Origin: Phycisphaerae bacterium
Lineage (GTDB): Bacteria; Planctomycetota; Phycisphaerae; Tepidisphaerales; Tepidisphaeraceae
NCBI GenBank assembly: GCA_014380825.1
Contig: JACMJD010000115.1
Location: 1-13,269, forward strand
Direction of reading: 5' to 3'
Length of the DNA: 13,269 bases
Part shown: positions 5,473 through 12,366 of the stretch, piece by piece
How positions within the stretch are numbered: position 1 is the first letter of the stretch
Layout: every line of letters starts with the position of its first letter
Notes under the pieces: model-generated
The model's database searches: none
What the model was told of the DNA's origin: nothing
What the model saw: only the letters and a program-made list of their open reading frames with translations
Translations under genes and position numbers: made by a program

Positions 5473-8399
5473 TCGCAATGATCGCAATGACGATGTCCCG
5501 CAAACTCCCACGATTCGCACTCATCACACTCCTTGGCGCTTGCGGTTTCGCAATCCCGCGCGCGACGTTCGCGCAATCCGTTCCAAAGTCAACCGATGGT
5601 CTGAATTCGCTCAGCGACGATGCGCTCCTCGATGAGCTCGCGGTGCGCGGAATGGATTCGCTTCTCGATCGCGCGTTCGTCGTCTCCAAAGCATCCCCCG
5701 AGAAACAGGCATCGGTCCGCACCCTCGTGAAGCTGCGACAGCTCGGCGATCCGAGCACGAGGCTCTCGCTCGCGCAGCGACAAGCGCTCGTCGCGGAGAT
5801 CGTGAAAAGCATCGACCTTGCTCTCCCGTCGATGCGCGACCCGAAGTTGATGATGCGCCAAGCCGGCGACCTGCTCGCCGCGGGCGTCGAGCGCGATGTC
5901 AACACGCTGGAATACTGGGGCGACAACCCGCGCACGCAGGCGCAGCTTCGCCCGGTCGTGCAGACGGTCGTCAAGCTGCTGGAACGCGCGCAGGCGGAGT
6001 CAACCCGCATCGCGGACGAATCGGCGGACAAGATAAAGAGCCCGGACGATAAGGCGGCGGTGGCGCGATACGAGCAGTTCGAACAGCTCGCGCGCGAGGC
6101 CGAATACACGAAGTACATGACCGACTACGACCTGGTCCTGGCGATCGACAAGGCTGATCCGCGGCGGCGCGAAATCGCCGGCAAGGCGAGCGAATTCCTC
6201 AAGCAATACGACGTGCCCGAGCAACCGATCCGCGCCCGCGTGAAGACCCGCCTCGGCAAATTCGCGCTGGCCAGCGGTGATCTGAACACGGCTCGCTCGA
6301 TGTTCGATGCGGTGAGCAAGGCCGACGCGAAAGATTTCCCGCAGCCGCCGGACATCGGGCTGCAATATGAAGCGCGATATTTCCGGGCGGTCACAGACCT
6401 GACCGCGCAGAACACGGACGCGGCGATGAAGGCGCTGGACGATCTGGAAGCGTGGCAGCGCGCGAATCTTCCGGATCCGAATTCGCAGCCGAACGCTGAA
6501 GCGCGCGAGCGCGCCAAGAACGCGCAGGAAGGCGCCAGCGCCGCGGCCGCCATGTTGCGATATCGGATTCTCGCGCTCCAGTCGGACTTGGCGGGCGGCG
6601 CGGTGAAGAAACAGAAGAACGACGAAGCGGTGGCGGTTCTGTACGCGCTGTTGAAACAGCAGCCGGGCTTGCAGGGGATCATCTACGAGCAGTTGATGAG
6701 CAAGCTGCCGGAGAACGCGCCGATGAGCAGCATGGATGCCTTGCTGCTGCAAGCGCTCGTGCGGCGCGGCGAAAGCGAATTGCGTCGCGGCGAGAATGCG
6801 GCCGCCGATCGGAAAACGCTCGATCGCGCGCTGCAAGCCGCGCGCGAGCTGACGACGCGCGCCAAGGCGAACCCCGCGTCGGTCGAACCGCAACTGCTCG
6901 ACAGCAGCACACTGCTGACCGGCTTCTTCCTCGACAAGCTTGGCCAGCGCGAAGACGCGACGGCGGCGTTGCTCGATTTCATTGTGAAGTTTCCGCTGTC
7001 GAAGAATCGGGAATTGGCGTTGGATAACGCGCAAGCGCTGCTCGGCCAGCTACGTCGCGACAAGCCGGAGGATGAGAAGGTCGGCGCGCTGTACGAGCGG
7101 TTCCTGCCGGTCGCGATCAAGCTGCCGTTCAATCGCAGGCAGTTCGCGTATGAATACGCCCGTCGATTGCAGCTTCAGAACAAGCCGAAAGAGGCGATCG
7201 AGTTTTTCCGGCTGGTGCCCGACGACGACAAGCGCGCGCTGGCGGCGCACTTTTTCCAGACGGTGGCGTTGCAGCAGCAGTTGGACGAGTTGCCGCCGGG
7301 CGATCCAAATCGCGCGGCGCTGGTGAGCGAGATTCAGACGCTTGCGGATCAGGTGAAATCGCAGATCGGCGCGGCGATGGCGTCGGCATCCGATCCCGAG
7401 GAGCGAAACAACTATCGCTCGATGCTTTCGCGCGTCGCGCTGCTGGCGGCGGAGATGGCGCGCACCGAGCAGCGCGATCCGGTTCGGGCGCTCGCGCTCC
7501 TGGAAAAGTTCGAAGATTCGATCATCGGCCTGCCCGATGCGAATCGGCGAATGACCGATGCGCTGCTCATTCGCGTGCAATCGCGAATGGCGCTGGGTCA
7601 GTTGGGCGATGCGACGAACGAGCTAGTGCAACTGCTCGATAAAGAGCCCACGCGCGGCGGAAGAATCGTTTACGACCTGCTGCAAAACCTGAACGCCGAG
7701 CTGGATAAAGCACAGGCGGCAGGAAAAGCAGAAGTCGTCCGCGCCATCGCGCGCGATCGCGCGGCGCTCACGGGCTTCCTCGTCAACTGGGCCAAGGACA
7801 ACAAGAACGACGCGGTGAAGAAGCTGACGTACGGCTACGCAGTCTTCGACGCCGAGGTGCAGCGCTTCGCCGCCACCCATGAGGAAGATTCCGAGAAGCG
7901 CAAGGCCGGACTGGAGAAAGCGCGAGCGCGGTTCGTCGAGCTGAACGACGCCGATTCGATCGCCCTGTATCGCGCGACGCTGCCACCAAACAGTGCGAAC
8001 GAGCTGACGGCGTATGATGCATCGGTCGTCATGGGCTTGGCGAGAACGCAGTTCGATCTCGGCCAATTCACCGAAGCGCGCGACAGCTTCAGCCGGCTGT
8101 TGAACGATCGGCGGCTCGGTCCGCCCGTGATGATCGTCGAAGAGAAGGGCGCCGAGCGCGAGGTCGACAACGACAATTACTGGGAGGCCGTGCTCAAGCT
8201 GATCCGCTCGAACCTAGCGTTGAATACCGGCATCGACGAAAGCAAAAACTACCTCAAGCAACAGCTCATCCGCTGGGGAGACCGCGCCGGCGGGAAGAAG
8301 TGGAAAAAGGATTTCGAGCAACTGCGCAGCGAGATCATTCCCGGCTACGATCCGAACGCGATCCCGCCGCCGACGACCACGCCAAGCACGATACCGTAG
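5469..8399 (+). CDS. Large exported TPR-like helical repeat protein
   Basis: Up to 976 residues. A signal peptide (RKLPRFALITLLGACGFA, cut probably after TFAQ) sends it to the periplasm. The rest is almost entirely amphipathic helix, with TPR-like units such as GKFALASGDLNTARSMFDAV, ALLEKFEDSIIGLPDANRRM and RTQFDLGQFTEARDSFSRLL. It ends in a Pro/Thr-rich tail (IPPPTTTPSTIP). No enzymatic motif is visible. TPR proteins usually serve as scaffolds. Its place as the last gene of the VWA-ExbB-ExbD-ExbD operon, overlapping the second exbD by four bases, suggests a periplasmic scaffold or partner of the energised complex. Four in-frame ATGs (5469, 5478, 5487, 5493) lie in a short tandem repeat; 5493 gives the most compact signal peptide, but ATG 5469 is coupled to the upstream stop. 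The exact function is unknown. Confidence 0.8.
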   Translation: MIAMIAMTMSRKLPRFALITLLGACGFAIPRATFAQSVPKSTDGLNSLSDDALLDELAVRGMDSLLDRAFVVSKASPEKQASVRTLVKLRQLGDPSTRLSLAQRQALVAEIVKSIDLALPSMRDPKLMMRQAGDLLAAGVERDVNTLEYWGDNPRTQAQLRPVVQTVVKLLERAQAESTRIADESADKIKSPDDKAAVARYEQFEQLAREAEYTKYMTDYDLVLAIDKADPRRREIAGKASEFLKQYDVPEQPIRARVKTRLGKFALASGDLNTARSMFDAVSKADAKDFPQPPDIGLQYEARYFRAVTDLTAQNTDAAMKALDDLEAWQRANLPDPNSQPNAEARERAKNAQEGASAAAAMLRYRILALQSDLAGGAVKKQKNDEAVAVLYALLKQQPGLQGIIYEQLMSKLPENAPMSSMDALLLQALVRRGESELRRGENAAADRKTLDRALQAARELTTRAKANPASVEPQLLDSSTLLTGFFLDKLGQREDATAALLDFIVKFPLSKNRELALDNAQALLGQLRRDKPEDEKVGALYERFLPVAIKLPFNRRQFAYEYARRLQLQNKPKEAIEFFRLVPDDDKRALAAHFFQTVALQQQLDELPPGDPNRAALVSEIQTLADQVKSQIGAAMASASDPEERNNYRSMLSRVALLAAEMARTEQRDPVRALALLEKFEDSIIGLPDANRRMTDALLIRVQSRMALGQLGDATNELVQLLDKEPTRGGRIVYDLLQNLNAELDKAQAAGKAEVVRAIARDRAALTGFLVNWAKDNKNDAVKKLTYGYAVFDAEVQRFAATHEEDSEKRKAGLEKARARFVELNDADSIALYRATLPPNSANELTAYDASVVMGLARTQFDLGQFTEARDSFSRLLNDRRLGPPVMIVEEKGAEREVDNDNYWEAVLKLIRSNLALNTGIDESKNYLKQQLIRWGDRAGGKKWKKDFEQLRSEIIPGYDPNAIPPPTTTPSTIP

Positions 8400-8407
8400 A
8401 ACGTTAA

Positions 8408-9847
8408 TCACCTCGATACCGGCGCCGTCGGATTTCCGGCGAGCGCGTCGTGATCTGGTCCATTCCACAAGCGCTCCATCGCTTGTCGCGCGGTGTAGCG
8501 ATCGTAACCCGCGGGCGGATACGGTTCGGTCATGCCAATGATCGCCACGAAGATGCTGAACGCCAGCAGCGTGCCGGCGAGCGCCCAACTGGACCGCGAA
8601 TGCGATCTGCGCAGCCACGCGCCGGACCAGAACATCAGGAGCGGCAGAAACAGGATGAACCACCGTGTGGCAAACATCGCTTCGCGCCAGTCGCTGCGCA
8701 CGGCGGCGTACAGGGAGATGATCGCGACCGCGCCGATCGCGCTGGCGGCGGCGAGCGCTTTGACGAACATCGGCCAGTGACGATGCATTACGGCGGCGAT
8801 TCCCAGTATCCCGATCAGCAGCACAGGGAAGTGCGAGAAGATTCCATGCTGGCCGGCGAGGGCTTCGAAGAGCCACTGCGCGTAGCCGCCGATCGCGATC
8901 CAGCGGCTCGGCCGGCCGATGATGTCGTCGGCGTCGGGCTCGCCGAGGATCGGCATTTGCGCGAGCGACGAATGCGTGGCGAGCGTTGCGTCGGCGTGGC
9001 GCCAGCCGGGGATGATTTCGCCACCGAATGCTCCGTAGATCGGTTGGCTGTATGCCACATGAACCGCGATCGGCCCGGCCAGGCCGACGATAAACAGCAG
9101 CATTCCCAGCACGCGATATCCGATCGGCATGCGCAGGGTTGCGATGGCGATGAAAAATAGTATCGCGATGATCCCCGCCGGCGGATCGATCGTGGCCGCC
9201 AGCGCTGCGCAGATTCCGGCGAGCAAAATCCAACCGACGCCGCGCTTCGGGAGCTTCGAGAGGCTGACGTGAATCAGACACGCCGCCGCGCACAGCACGA
9301 GCACCGCCGCCGGCGCGTGCGGGTTGAGCACGACTGCGTAGGTGATCAGGCCGGAGCCGAAGACGATGGCGGCCGCCAATCCCGCGCGCCACGTGCGGGG
9401 CAATTCGAACAATCGGCCCATGCGATAGAACAATCCCGCCGCCAGCGCCACCGGAAGCGTCGCGCCGAGCAGCGTCATCACAAACGCGACGAGCGAAGCG
9501 TTCTCGTGGAGCGGCCAGCCGAGCCGCGTCATCACCCACGCGGGGCCGGAAAGCAGCAGCGCCATCATCGGGGTTTGATCGGCGTAGATCTTTCCGTCGA
9601 CGACGATGACCTGGTTCTCCGTCGCTGCAACGGGCAGCGTCGGATCGATCGCGAGCGTGCCGCGCTCAACCAGCGCGTGGATCGTCGCAAGTCGAAGCGA
9701 TTCGTCATCGGATAGATCAGTCGGATGCCGCAACGGGCGGAGCATCGGCAGGCAGATCAACAACACGATGATCGGCGCCGACAGCGCCCACGGCCGCACG
9801 AATGGGCGGCTGAAATAATCGCGAAGATATTCACGGAGTGACGACAT
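8408..9847 (-). CDS. Multi-spanning membrane protein, probable GT-C-type glycosyltransferase
   Basis: A 479-residue protein with roughly ten or more hydrophobic helices spread over its length. After the first helix (about 24-40) comes an acidic loop, DLSDDESLRLATIHALVERG (D47, D48, E49). This resembles the first-loop acidic motif of GT-C glycosyltransferases (PMT/ArnT and relatives), which use polyprenyl-phosphate sugars at the outer face of the cytoplasmic membrane. The ATIHALVERGTLAI wording after the acids is also common in that superfamily. Acceptor and sugar cannot be predicted. I chose ATG 9847 (MSSLREYL). An open frame runs 30 codons further upstream, but those codons are encoded by the hairpin repeat at 9859-9928 and are spurious. 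The stop is only eight bases from the stop of the convergent TPR gene, with no terminator between. Confidence 0.65.
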   Translation of the reverse strand: MSSLREYLRDYFSRPFVRPWALSAPIIVLLICLPMLRPLRHPTDLSDDESLRLATIHALVERGTLAIDPTLPVAATENQVIVVDGKIYADQTPMMALLLSGPAWVMTRLGWPLHENASLVAFVMTLLGATLPVALAAGLFYRMGRLFELPRTWRAGLAAAIVFGSGLITYAVVLNPHAPAAVLVLCAAACLIHVSLSKLPKRGVGWILLAGICAALAATIDPPAGIIAILFFIAIATLRMPIGYRVLGMLLFIVGLAGPIAVHVAYSQPIYGAFGGEIIPGWRHADATLATHSSLAQMPILGEPDADDIIGRPSRWIAIGGYAQWLFEALAGQHGIFSHFPVLLIGILGIAAVMHRHWPMFVKALAAASAIGAVAIISLYAAVRSDWREAMFATRWFILFLPLLMFWSGAWLRRSHSRSSWALAGTLLAFSIFVAIIGMTEPYPPAGYDRYTARQAMERLWNGPDHDALAGNPTAPVSR

Positions 9848-9858
9848 GCGCTTCTTAC

Positions 9859-9928
9859 GTGGCCTGGGCGACTCGCCCGTGCGTTTGCGGCTCAAGCCGC
9901 GGATGCACGGGCGGGACGCCCATGCCAC
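9859..9928. repeat. Long hairpin repeat between two minus-strand genes
   Basis: Arms 9859-9891 and 9896-9928 (33 bases each, a few mismatches) flank a TCAA loop; the centre is GCGGC/TCAA/GCCGC and the outer part GGGCG...CGCCC. In translation the element yields VAWASRPC on one strand and GGTPMPP on the other. I know these from spurious ORFs (the HGRDARAT-type repeat) scattered in planctomycete and verrucomicrobial genomes. It occupies almost the whole gap between the amidotransferase-like and GT-C genes, and could act as an mRNA-stabilising or attenuating hairpin. Confidence 0.85.
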
Positions 9929-9933
9929 CAATC

Positions 9934-10740
9934 TCAATACGCGTGGAGATACTGCACAAAGTTGTTCATGATCCGATCGCCGGCGCGCGCGTAGCGCGTG
10001 TAGTTGCGGGTCGTTTCATCGCGCAGCTTCTTTTCCGCATCCGGGCCGAGCACGCGCCCGATAGTTTCCGATTGGTTCGCGTAGATCTTTTCGAATTCTT
10101 CCTGCGTCAGCTCGAAGTGATATTGGAAACCGAACAGGCGCGTCTTATATCGGAACGCCTGGTTCTTCGTCCCGCGGCTTGCGCTGAGCAGCGCGTTTCC
10201 CGTCGGTGGCGGGGGCGCTGGTGGCGGCGGGGGATTGGCCGGTGCGGGAAGCTTCGGCAGGTCGAGCGTCTCGCTGTGCCAGTGAAACATCGGTGTTCCG
10301 TCGATCATGCCGAAGACGATCGGCTCGGTCCCGCCGGGGAATGGAAATGTCACGGGCGCCCAGCCATATTCCGGCATTGGCGTGGGCGGATCTTCCGGCT
10401 TCGCGCCGGGCTTTACGTTCGCGTAAACCTTCGCGCCGGCGCTGTGCGCCAATAGGCGCGCGCCGAAGCCGATCCCCAGCACCGCGCGGTCGGCGGCGAT
10501 CATGCGCTGGAGGATCGATACTTCCTTCGCGAGATACGGAAATCTCGAATCGTTCACGTCCGCGATCGCGTGATTGGCTTCCAGTGCGATCAGCACGCGA
10601 ACTTCATCCAGATCGCCGGGAACTTCATCGCCTTGCCAGAGCTGGCGAATCTCGATCGGCACGCCAAAATCGCGCAGCACAGGAATGATCCGCCCGGGCC
10701 CGAAATCGGGCGAATGCTGAAGGACCAGCGCGTTACTCAT
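9934..10740 (-). CDS. Class I glutamine-amidotransferase-like protein lacking the nucleophile Cys
   Basis: A 268-residue protein with the class I GATase fold signals: ALVLQHSPDFGPG at the start (family: LVLQH...), the nucleophile-elbow region RAVLGIGFGARLLAHSAGAK (residues 86-104), PMFHWHSETLDLP (150-162) and GFQYHFELT (204-212). The elbow normally reads GICxGxQ; here the cysteine position is G91 (GGC codon at 10468-10470) and the Gln is Arg. The His-x-Glu of the triad (H208, E210) is kept. Glutamine hydrolysis by the standard mechanism is therefore unlikely, and the protein may be a binding or regulatory pseudoenzyme. A proline-rich insert (165-180) is also unusual. ATG 10740 lacks a Shine-Dalgarno, and a possible promoter lies immediately upstream. 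It is followed by the hairpin repeat and the GT-C gene. Confidence 0.78.
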   Translation of the reverse strand: MSNALVLQHSPDFGPGRIIPVLRDFGVPIEIRQLWQGDEVPGDLDEVRVLIALEANHAIADVNDSRFPYLAKEVSILQRMIAADRAVLGIGFGARLLAHSAGAKVYANVKPGAKPEDPPTPMPEYGWAPVTFPFPGGTEPIVFGMIDGTPMFHWHSETLDLPKLPAPANPPPPPAPPPPTGNALLSASRGTKNQAFRYKTRLFGFQYHFELTQEEFEKIYANQSETIGRVLGPDAEKKLRDETTRNYTRYARAGDRIMNNFVQYLHAY

Positions 10741-10748
10741 TGGCGAGG

Positions 10749-10778
10749 ATCATCCGGCAGGGCGGGAAGCGGTGTCAA
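10749..10778 (-). promoter_or_regulatory. Possible promoter of the amidotransferase-like gene, near-leaderless
   Basis: On the minus strand TTGACA (10778-10773) is followed after 18 bases by GATGAT (10754-10749), which keeps A, T, A and T of TATAAT. Only eight bases then separate it from the ATG at 10740, and no Shine-Dalgarno is present. If used, the mRNA would be leaderless or nearly so. The perfect -35 is persuasive; the -10 is mediocre. Confidence 0.35.
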
Positions 10779-10812
10779 GGGAACGGGATGGAAGCGTCAG
10801 AGCTATCGAGTG

Positions 10813-10832
10813 TCTGTTTTCCGTAAAACACA
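10813..10832. promoter_or_regulatory. Dyad TGTTTT-N4-AAAACA, operator-like
   Basis: TGTTTT (10815-10820), CCGT, AAAACA (10825-10830), extended by a T-A pair further out. It lies between the divergent amidotransferase-like and HTH genes, upstream of both proposed promoters, and is AT-rich within GC-rich DNA. It could be a repressor or activator site. The rest of 10741-10982 holds the promoters and leader listed separately, and no gene. Confidence 0.3.
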
Positions 10833-10877
10833 TGCGCAACGCCACTTGTAAGTCGTCCGCCAGCAGCAATTTAACGA

Positions 10878-10907
10878 TTGACACCGAACAAATACAGAAC
10901 ATACTAT
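10878..10907 (+). promoter_or_regulatory. Sigma-70-type promoter for the HTH / ABC-ATPase genes
   Basis: TTGACA (10878-10883) matches the consensus -35 exactly. After an 18-base spacer comes TACTAT (10902-10907), which keeps the key TA and final T of the -10. Transcription would start near 10914, giving a leader of about 70 bases before the ATG at 10983. The surrounding DNA is notably AT-rich. It is the best promoter in the window. Confidence 0.6.
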
Positions 10908-10913
10908 TCACTG

Positions 10914-10946
10914 GCGAGTTCGCTACTCGGCAAACGCCGAACTCGC
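10914..10946 (+). promoter_or_regulatory. Leader hairpin / operator-like inverted repeat
   Basis: GCGAGTTCG (10914-10922) and CGAACTCGC (10938-10946) are perfect 9-base inverted repeats. A competing inner stem, TCGGC-AAAC-GCCGA (10927-10940), shares bases with the right arm. The dyad begins at the predicted transcription start of the HTH gene. It could be a 5' stabilising hairpin with two alternative folds, or a DNA operator bound by the HTH protein itself. Confidence 0.45.
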
Positions 10947-10982
10947 GACGAGTGGGGCAGGACATTTCTTGGGGAGGTTGTA

Positions 10983-11447
10983 ATGAAGTTGCGCGACAAC
11001 GCGTCTCTCGATCGCATGCCCGAGCGCCGGCGGCGTCGACCCAATGAGGAGGAGACCGCCGCGGCGCGGGCGCTCGTGCTCGCGCGGGCGGATTTTCTGC
11101 TGCCGGACGATCGGCAGTTCATCCGGCTGGCGTTTGAAAATAACCTCACGCATCGGCAGCTCGCCGAGCTGTTCGCGATTCCCGCCGGCACGGTGTGTCG
11201 ACGGATCCGCCGCGCTGTGGCTCGGCTGTGCGATCCGCTGGTCACCGCGCTGCTCGCCAAGTCCAACCCGCTCCCGCCGGAGTACCGCCAGCTCGCGATT
11301 GAGCATTGGCTTCAGGGTCTCACGCGCACCGAGCTGTGCCACAAGCATCAACTGCCGATGGCGCAGGTTCACCGCATGCTCGAATTCGTCCAAGGCTGGC
11401 ACCGCGCAACGCAGGCGCCGGTCAAGGCGAGATTCGCTCACGTCTGA
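10983..11447 (+). CDS. Two-HTH DNA-binding protein, sigma-70 region 4-like
   Basis: A 154-residue basic protein. The first half resembles sigma-70 region 4: DRQFIRLAFENNLTHRQLAE then LFAIPAGTVCRRIRRAVARL (about 43-82), a helix-turn-helix with a LTxRQLAELF...TVxRRIxRA core. A second HTH-like unit, LTRTELCHKHQLPMAQVHRM (about 113-132), follows, so the protein probably holds two DNA-binding units. There is no region 2, so it is not a complete sigma factor and more likely a regulator. The N-terminus is Arg-rich (PERRRRRP). ATG 10983 is fixed by a strong Shine-Dalgarno, GGGGAGG, five bases upstream; the upstream extension of the open frame runs through the promoter and is rejected. The ATPase gene follows on the same strand after 136 bases of repeats. 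Confidence 0.78.
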   Translation: MKLRDNASLDRMPERRRRRPNEEETAAARALVLARADFLLPDDRQFIRLAFENNLTHRQLAELFAIPAGTVCRRIRRAVARLCDPLVTALLAKSNPLPPEYRQLAIEHWLQGLTRTELCHKHQLPMAQVHRMLEFVQGWHRATQAPVKARFAHV

Positions 11448-11450
11448 AGA

Positions 11451-11510
11451 GTTGCTGGTTGGTAGTTGGTAGTTGGTAGTTGCTGGTTGCTAGTTGCTAG
11501 TTGCTCGTTG
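11451..11510 (+). repeat. Tandem 7-bp repeat, GTTGSTR x8
   Basis: Eight consecutive heptamers, GTTGCTG, GTTGGTA (x3), GTTGCTG, GTTGCTA (x2), GTTGCTC, and a partial ninth (GTTG). They begin three bases after the HTH stop codon. Downstream, 11534-11556 holds a second short-word tract (ATTCTGCATTCTGCATT). Together these fill the 136-base gap before the ATPase gene. I know both word types as dispersed intergenic repeats in similar genomes. Copy number is expected to vary between strains. Confidence 0.9.
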
Positions 11511-11583
11511 AAGCAAGCGCGACGCTCGACTTTCAATTCTGCATTCTGCATTTCTTCTCATTCCCACCAGAAGGAGCCCGCCC

Positions 11584-12366
11584 ATGTCTGCTGACATTTC
11601 CGCTGACGTTGTTCGCGAACTGAAGACTCTGATCCTGCCTTCGCCGATGCCGGTCGCGCGATCGCGTCGCACGCGTGCCGTCGCGCGCGGGTTCGGATTG
11701 AAACTACCGGCGAAGCTCCAGCCCGTCGCGCAGATCGATTCGGTCACCGCGATGAGCATCGCCTCACTCATCCCCGCGCCCGGCGAGATCGTCCTGATCA
11801 CCGGCCCCAGCGGTGCGGGCAAGTCTTCGCTGCTGCGCGCGATCCGCGCGATCACGAAACACAGCGTGCGCTGGATCGATCTACATCGCATCGAGCCGCC
11901 ACAGCGCGCGGTGGTCGACCTGTTTGGCCGAACGTCGCTCACGCGCGTGCTCGAGATGCTCAGCCGCGTGGGGCTCGCGGAAGTCTGGACGTATCTGCGC
12001 AAGCCGCGTGAGCTCAGCGAAGGACAACGCTGGCGGCTGCGCCTGGCGATCGCGCTGCTGCGTGCTCGTGCCCCGTCGCGTGCCCGTCCGCGCAGTCAAG
12101 AAGACGCGTCTCCTCACGACGCATCTCCGCGCGCCGTTCTCATCTGCGATGAATTCGCGGCGCTGCTCGATCGCGTCACCGCGTCAATCGTCGCGCGGAC
12201 GTTGCGACGCTCGATCGCGAGTGATGCATCCGCGCTCGTCGCGACGAGTCATGAAGATCTGGTCGGGGCGCTCGATCCGAACGTGGTTGTGCGCTGTGAT
12301 TTTGGGCGTGTCACGATCGAGCGACGGCGCTCTGGCTCCTCTCCCTGGAAGGGAGAGGTCGGGTGA
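11584..12366 (+). CDS. ABC-class ATPase, COG2401-like (family usually fused to acetyltransferase)
   Basis: A 260-residue soluble nucleotide-binding domain. Walker A is GPSGAGKS (74-81), the signature LSEGQRWRL (144-152), Walker B AVLICDEF (184-191, with catalytic E190), the D-loop region ALLDRVTA, and the switch histidine TSHEDL (H223). The wording VVDLFG...LSRVGLAEVW...LSEGQRWRLRLAIALL...LICDEFAALLDRVTA recalls COG2401, ABC ATPases fused to a predicted acetyltransferase. Here no acetyltransferase is attached, and there is no transmembrane partner, so it is not a transporter. A low-complexity insert (about 161-183) separates the signature helix from Walker B. The last dozen residues (SGSSPWKGEVG) and the stop come from the repeat at 12336-12474. 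The start is fixed by AGAAGGAG seven bases upstream. Its role may be DNA- or RNA-related mechanochemistry; this is inference. Confidence 0.75.
   Translation: MSADISADVVRELKTLILPSPMPVARSRRTRAVARGFGLKLPAKLQPVAQIDSVTAMSIASLIPAPGEIVLITGPSGAGKSSLLRAIRAITKHSVRWIDLHRIEPPQRAVVDLFGRTSLTRVLEMLSRVGLAEVWTYLRKPRELSEGQRWRLRLAIALLRARAPSRARPRSQEDASPHDASPRAVLICDEFAALLDRVTASIVARTLRRSIASDASALVATSHEDLVGALDPNVVVRCDFGRVTIERRRSGSSPWKGEVG

Noticed and set aside
6000..7034. Minus-strand open frame of 344 codons opposite the TPR gene.
   Set aside because: Arg/Gln/His-rich shadow of a GC-rich coding strand; no motif or Shine-Dalgarno.
1816..7765. Frequent GCGATCGC / CGATCG palindromes in coding DNA (for example near 1822 and 7755).
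   Set aside because: Possibly a HIP1-like overrepresented octamer, but such words are expected in this GC-rich, GATC-rich codon usage; I cannot compute the expected count.
8214..9539. Second minus-strand open frame (441 codons) overlapping the GT-C gene.
   Set aside because: Arg-rich composition with no membrane helices; the frame at 8408-9847 has coherent hydrophobic segments and an acidic GT-C-like motif.
9848..9937. N-terminal extension of the GT-C protein from ATG 9937.
   Set aside because: The extra 30 codons are the translation of the hairpin repeat (VAWASRPC...) and overlap the end of the amidotransferase-like gene.
11451..11510. Heptamer array as a replication origin or iteron site.
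   Set aside because: No DnaA boxes, rep gene or AT-rich unwinding region nearby; the units look like a dispersed intergenic repeat.
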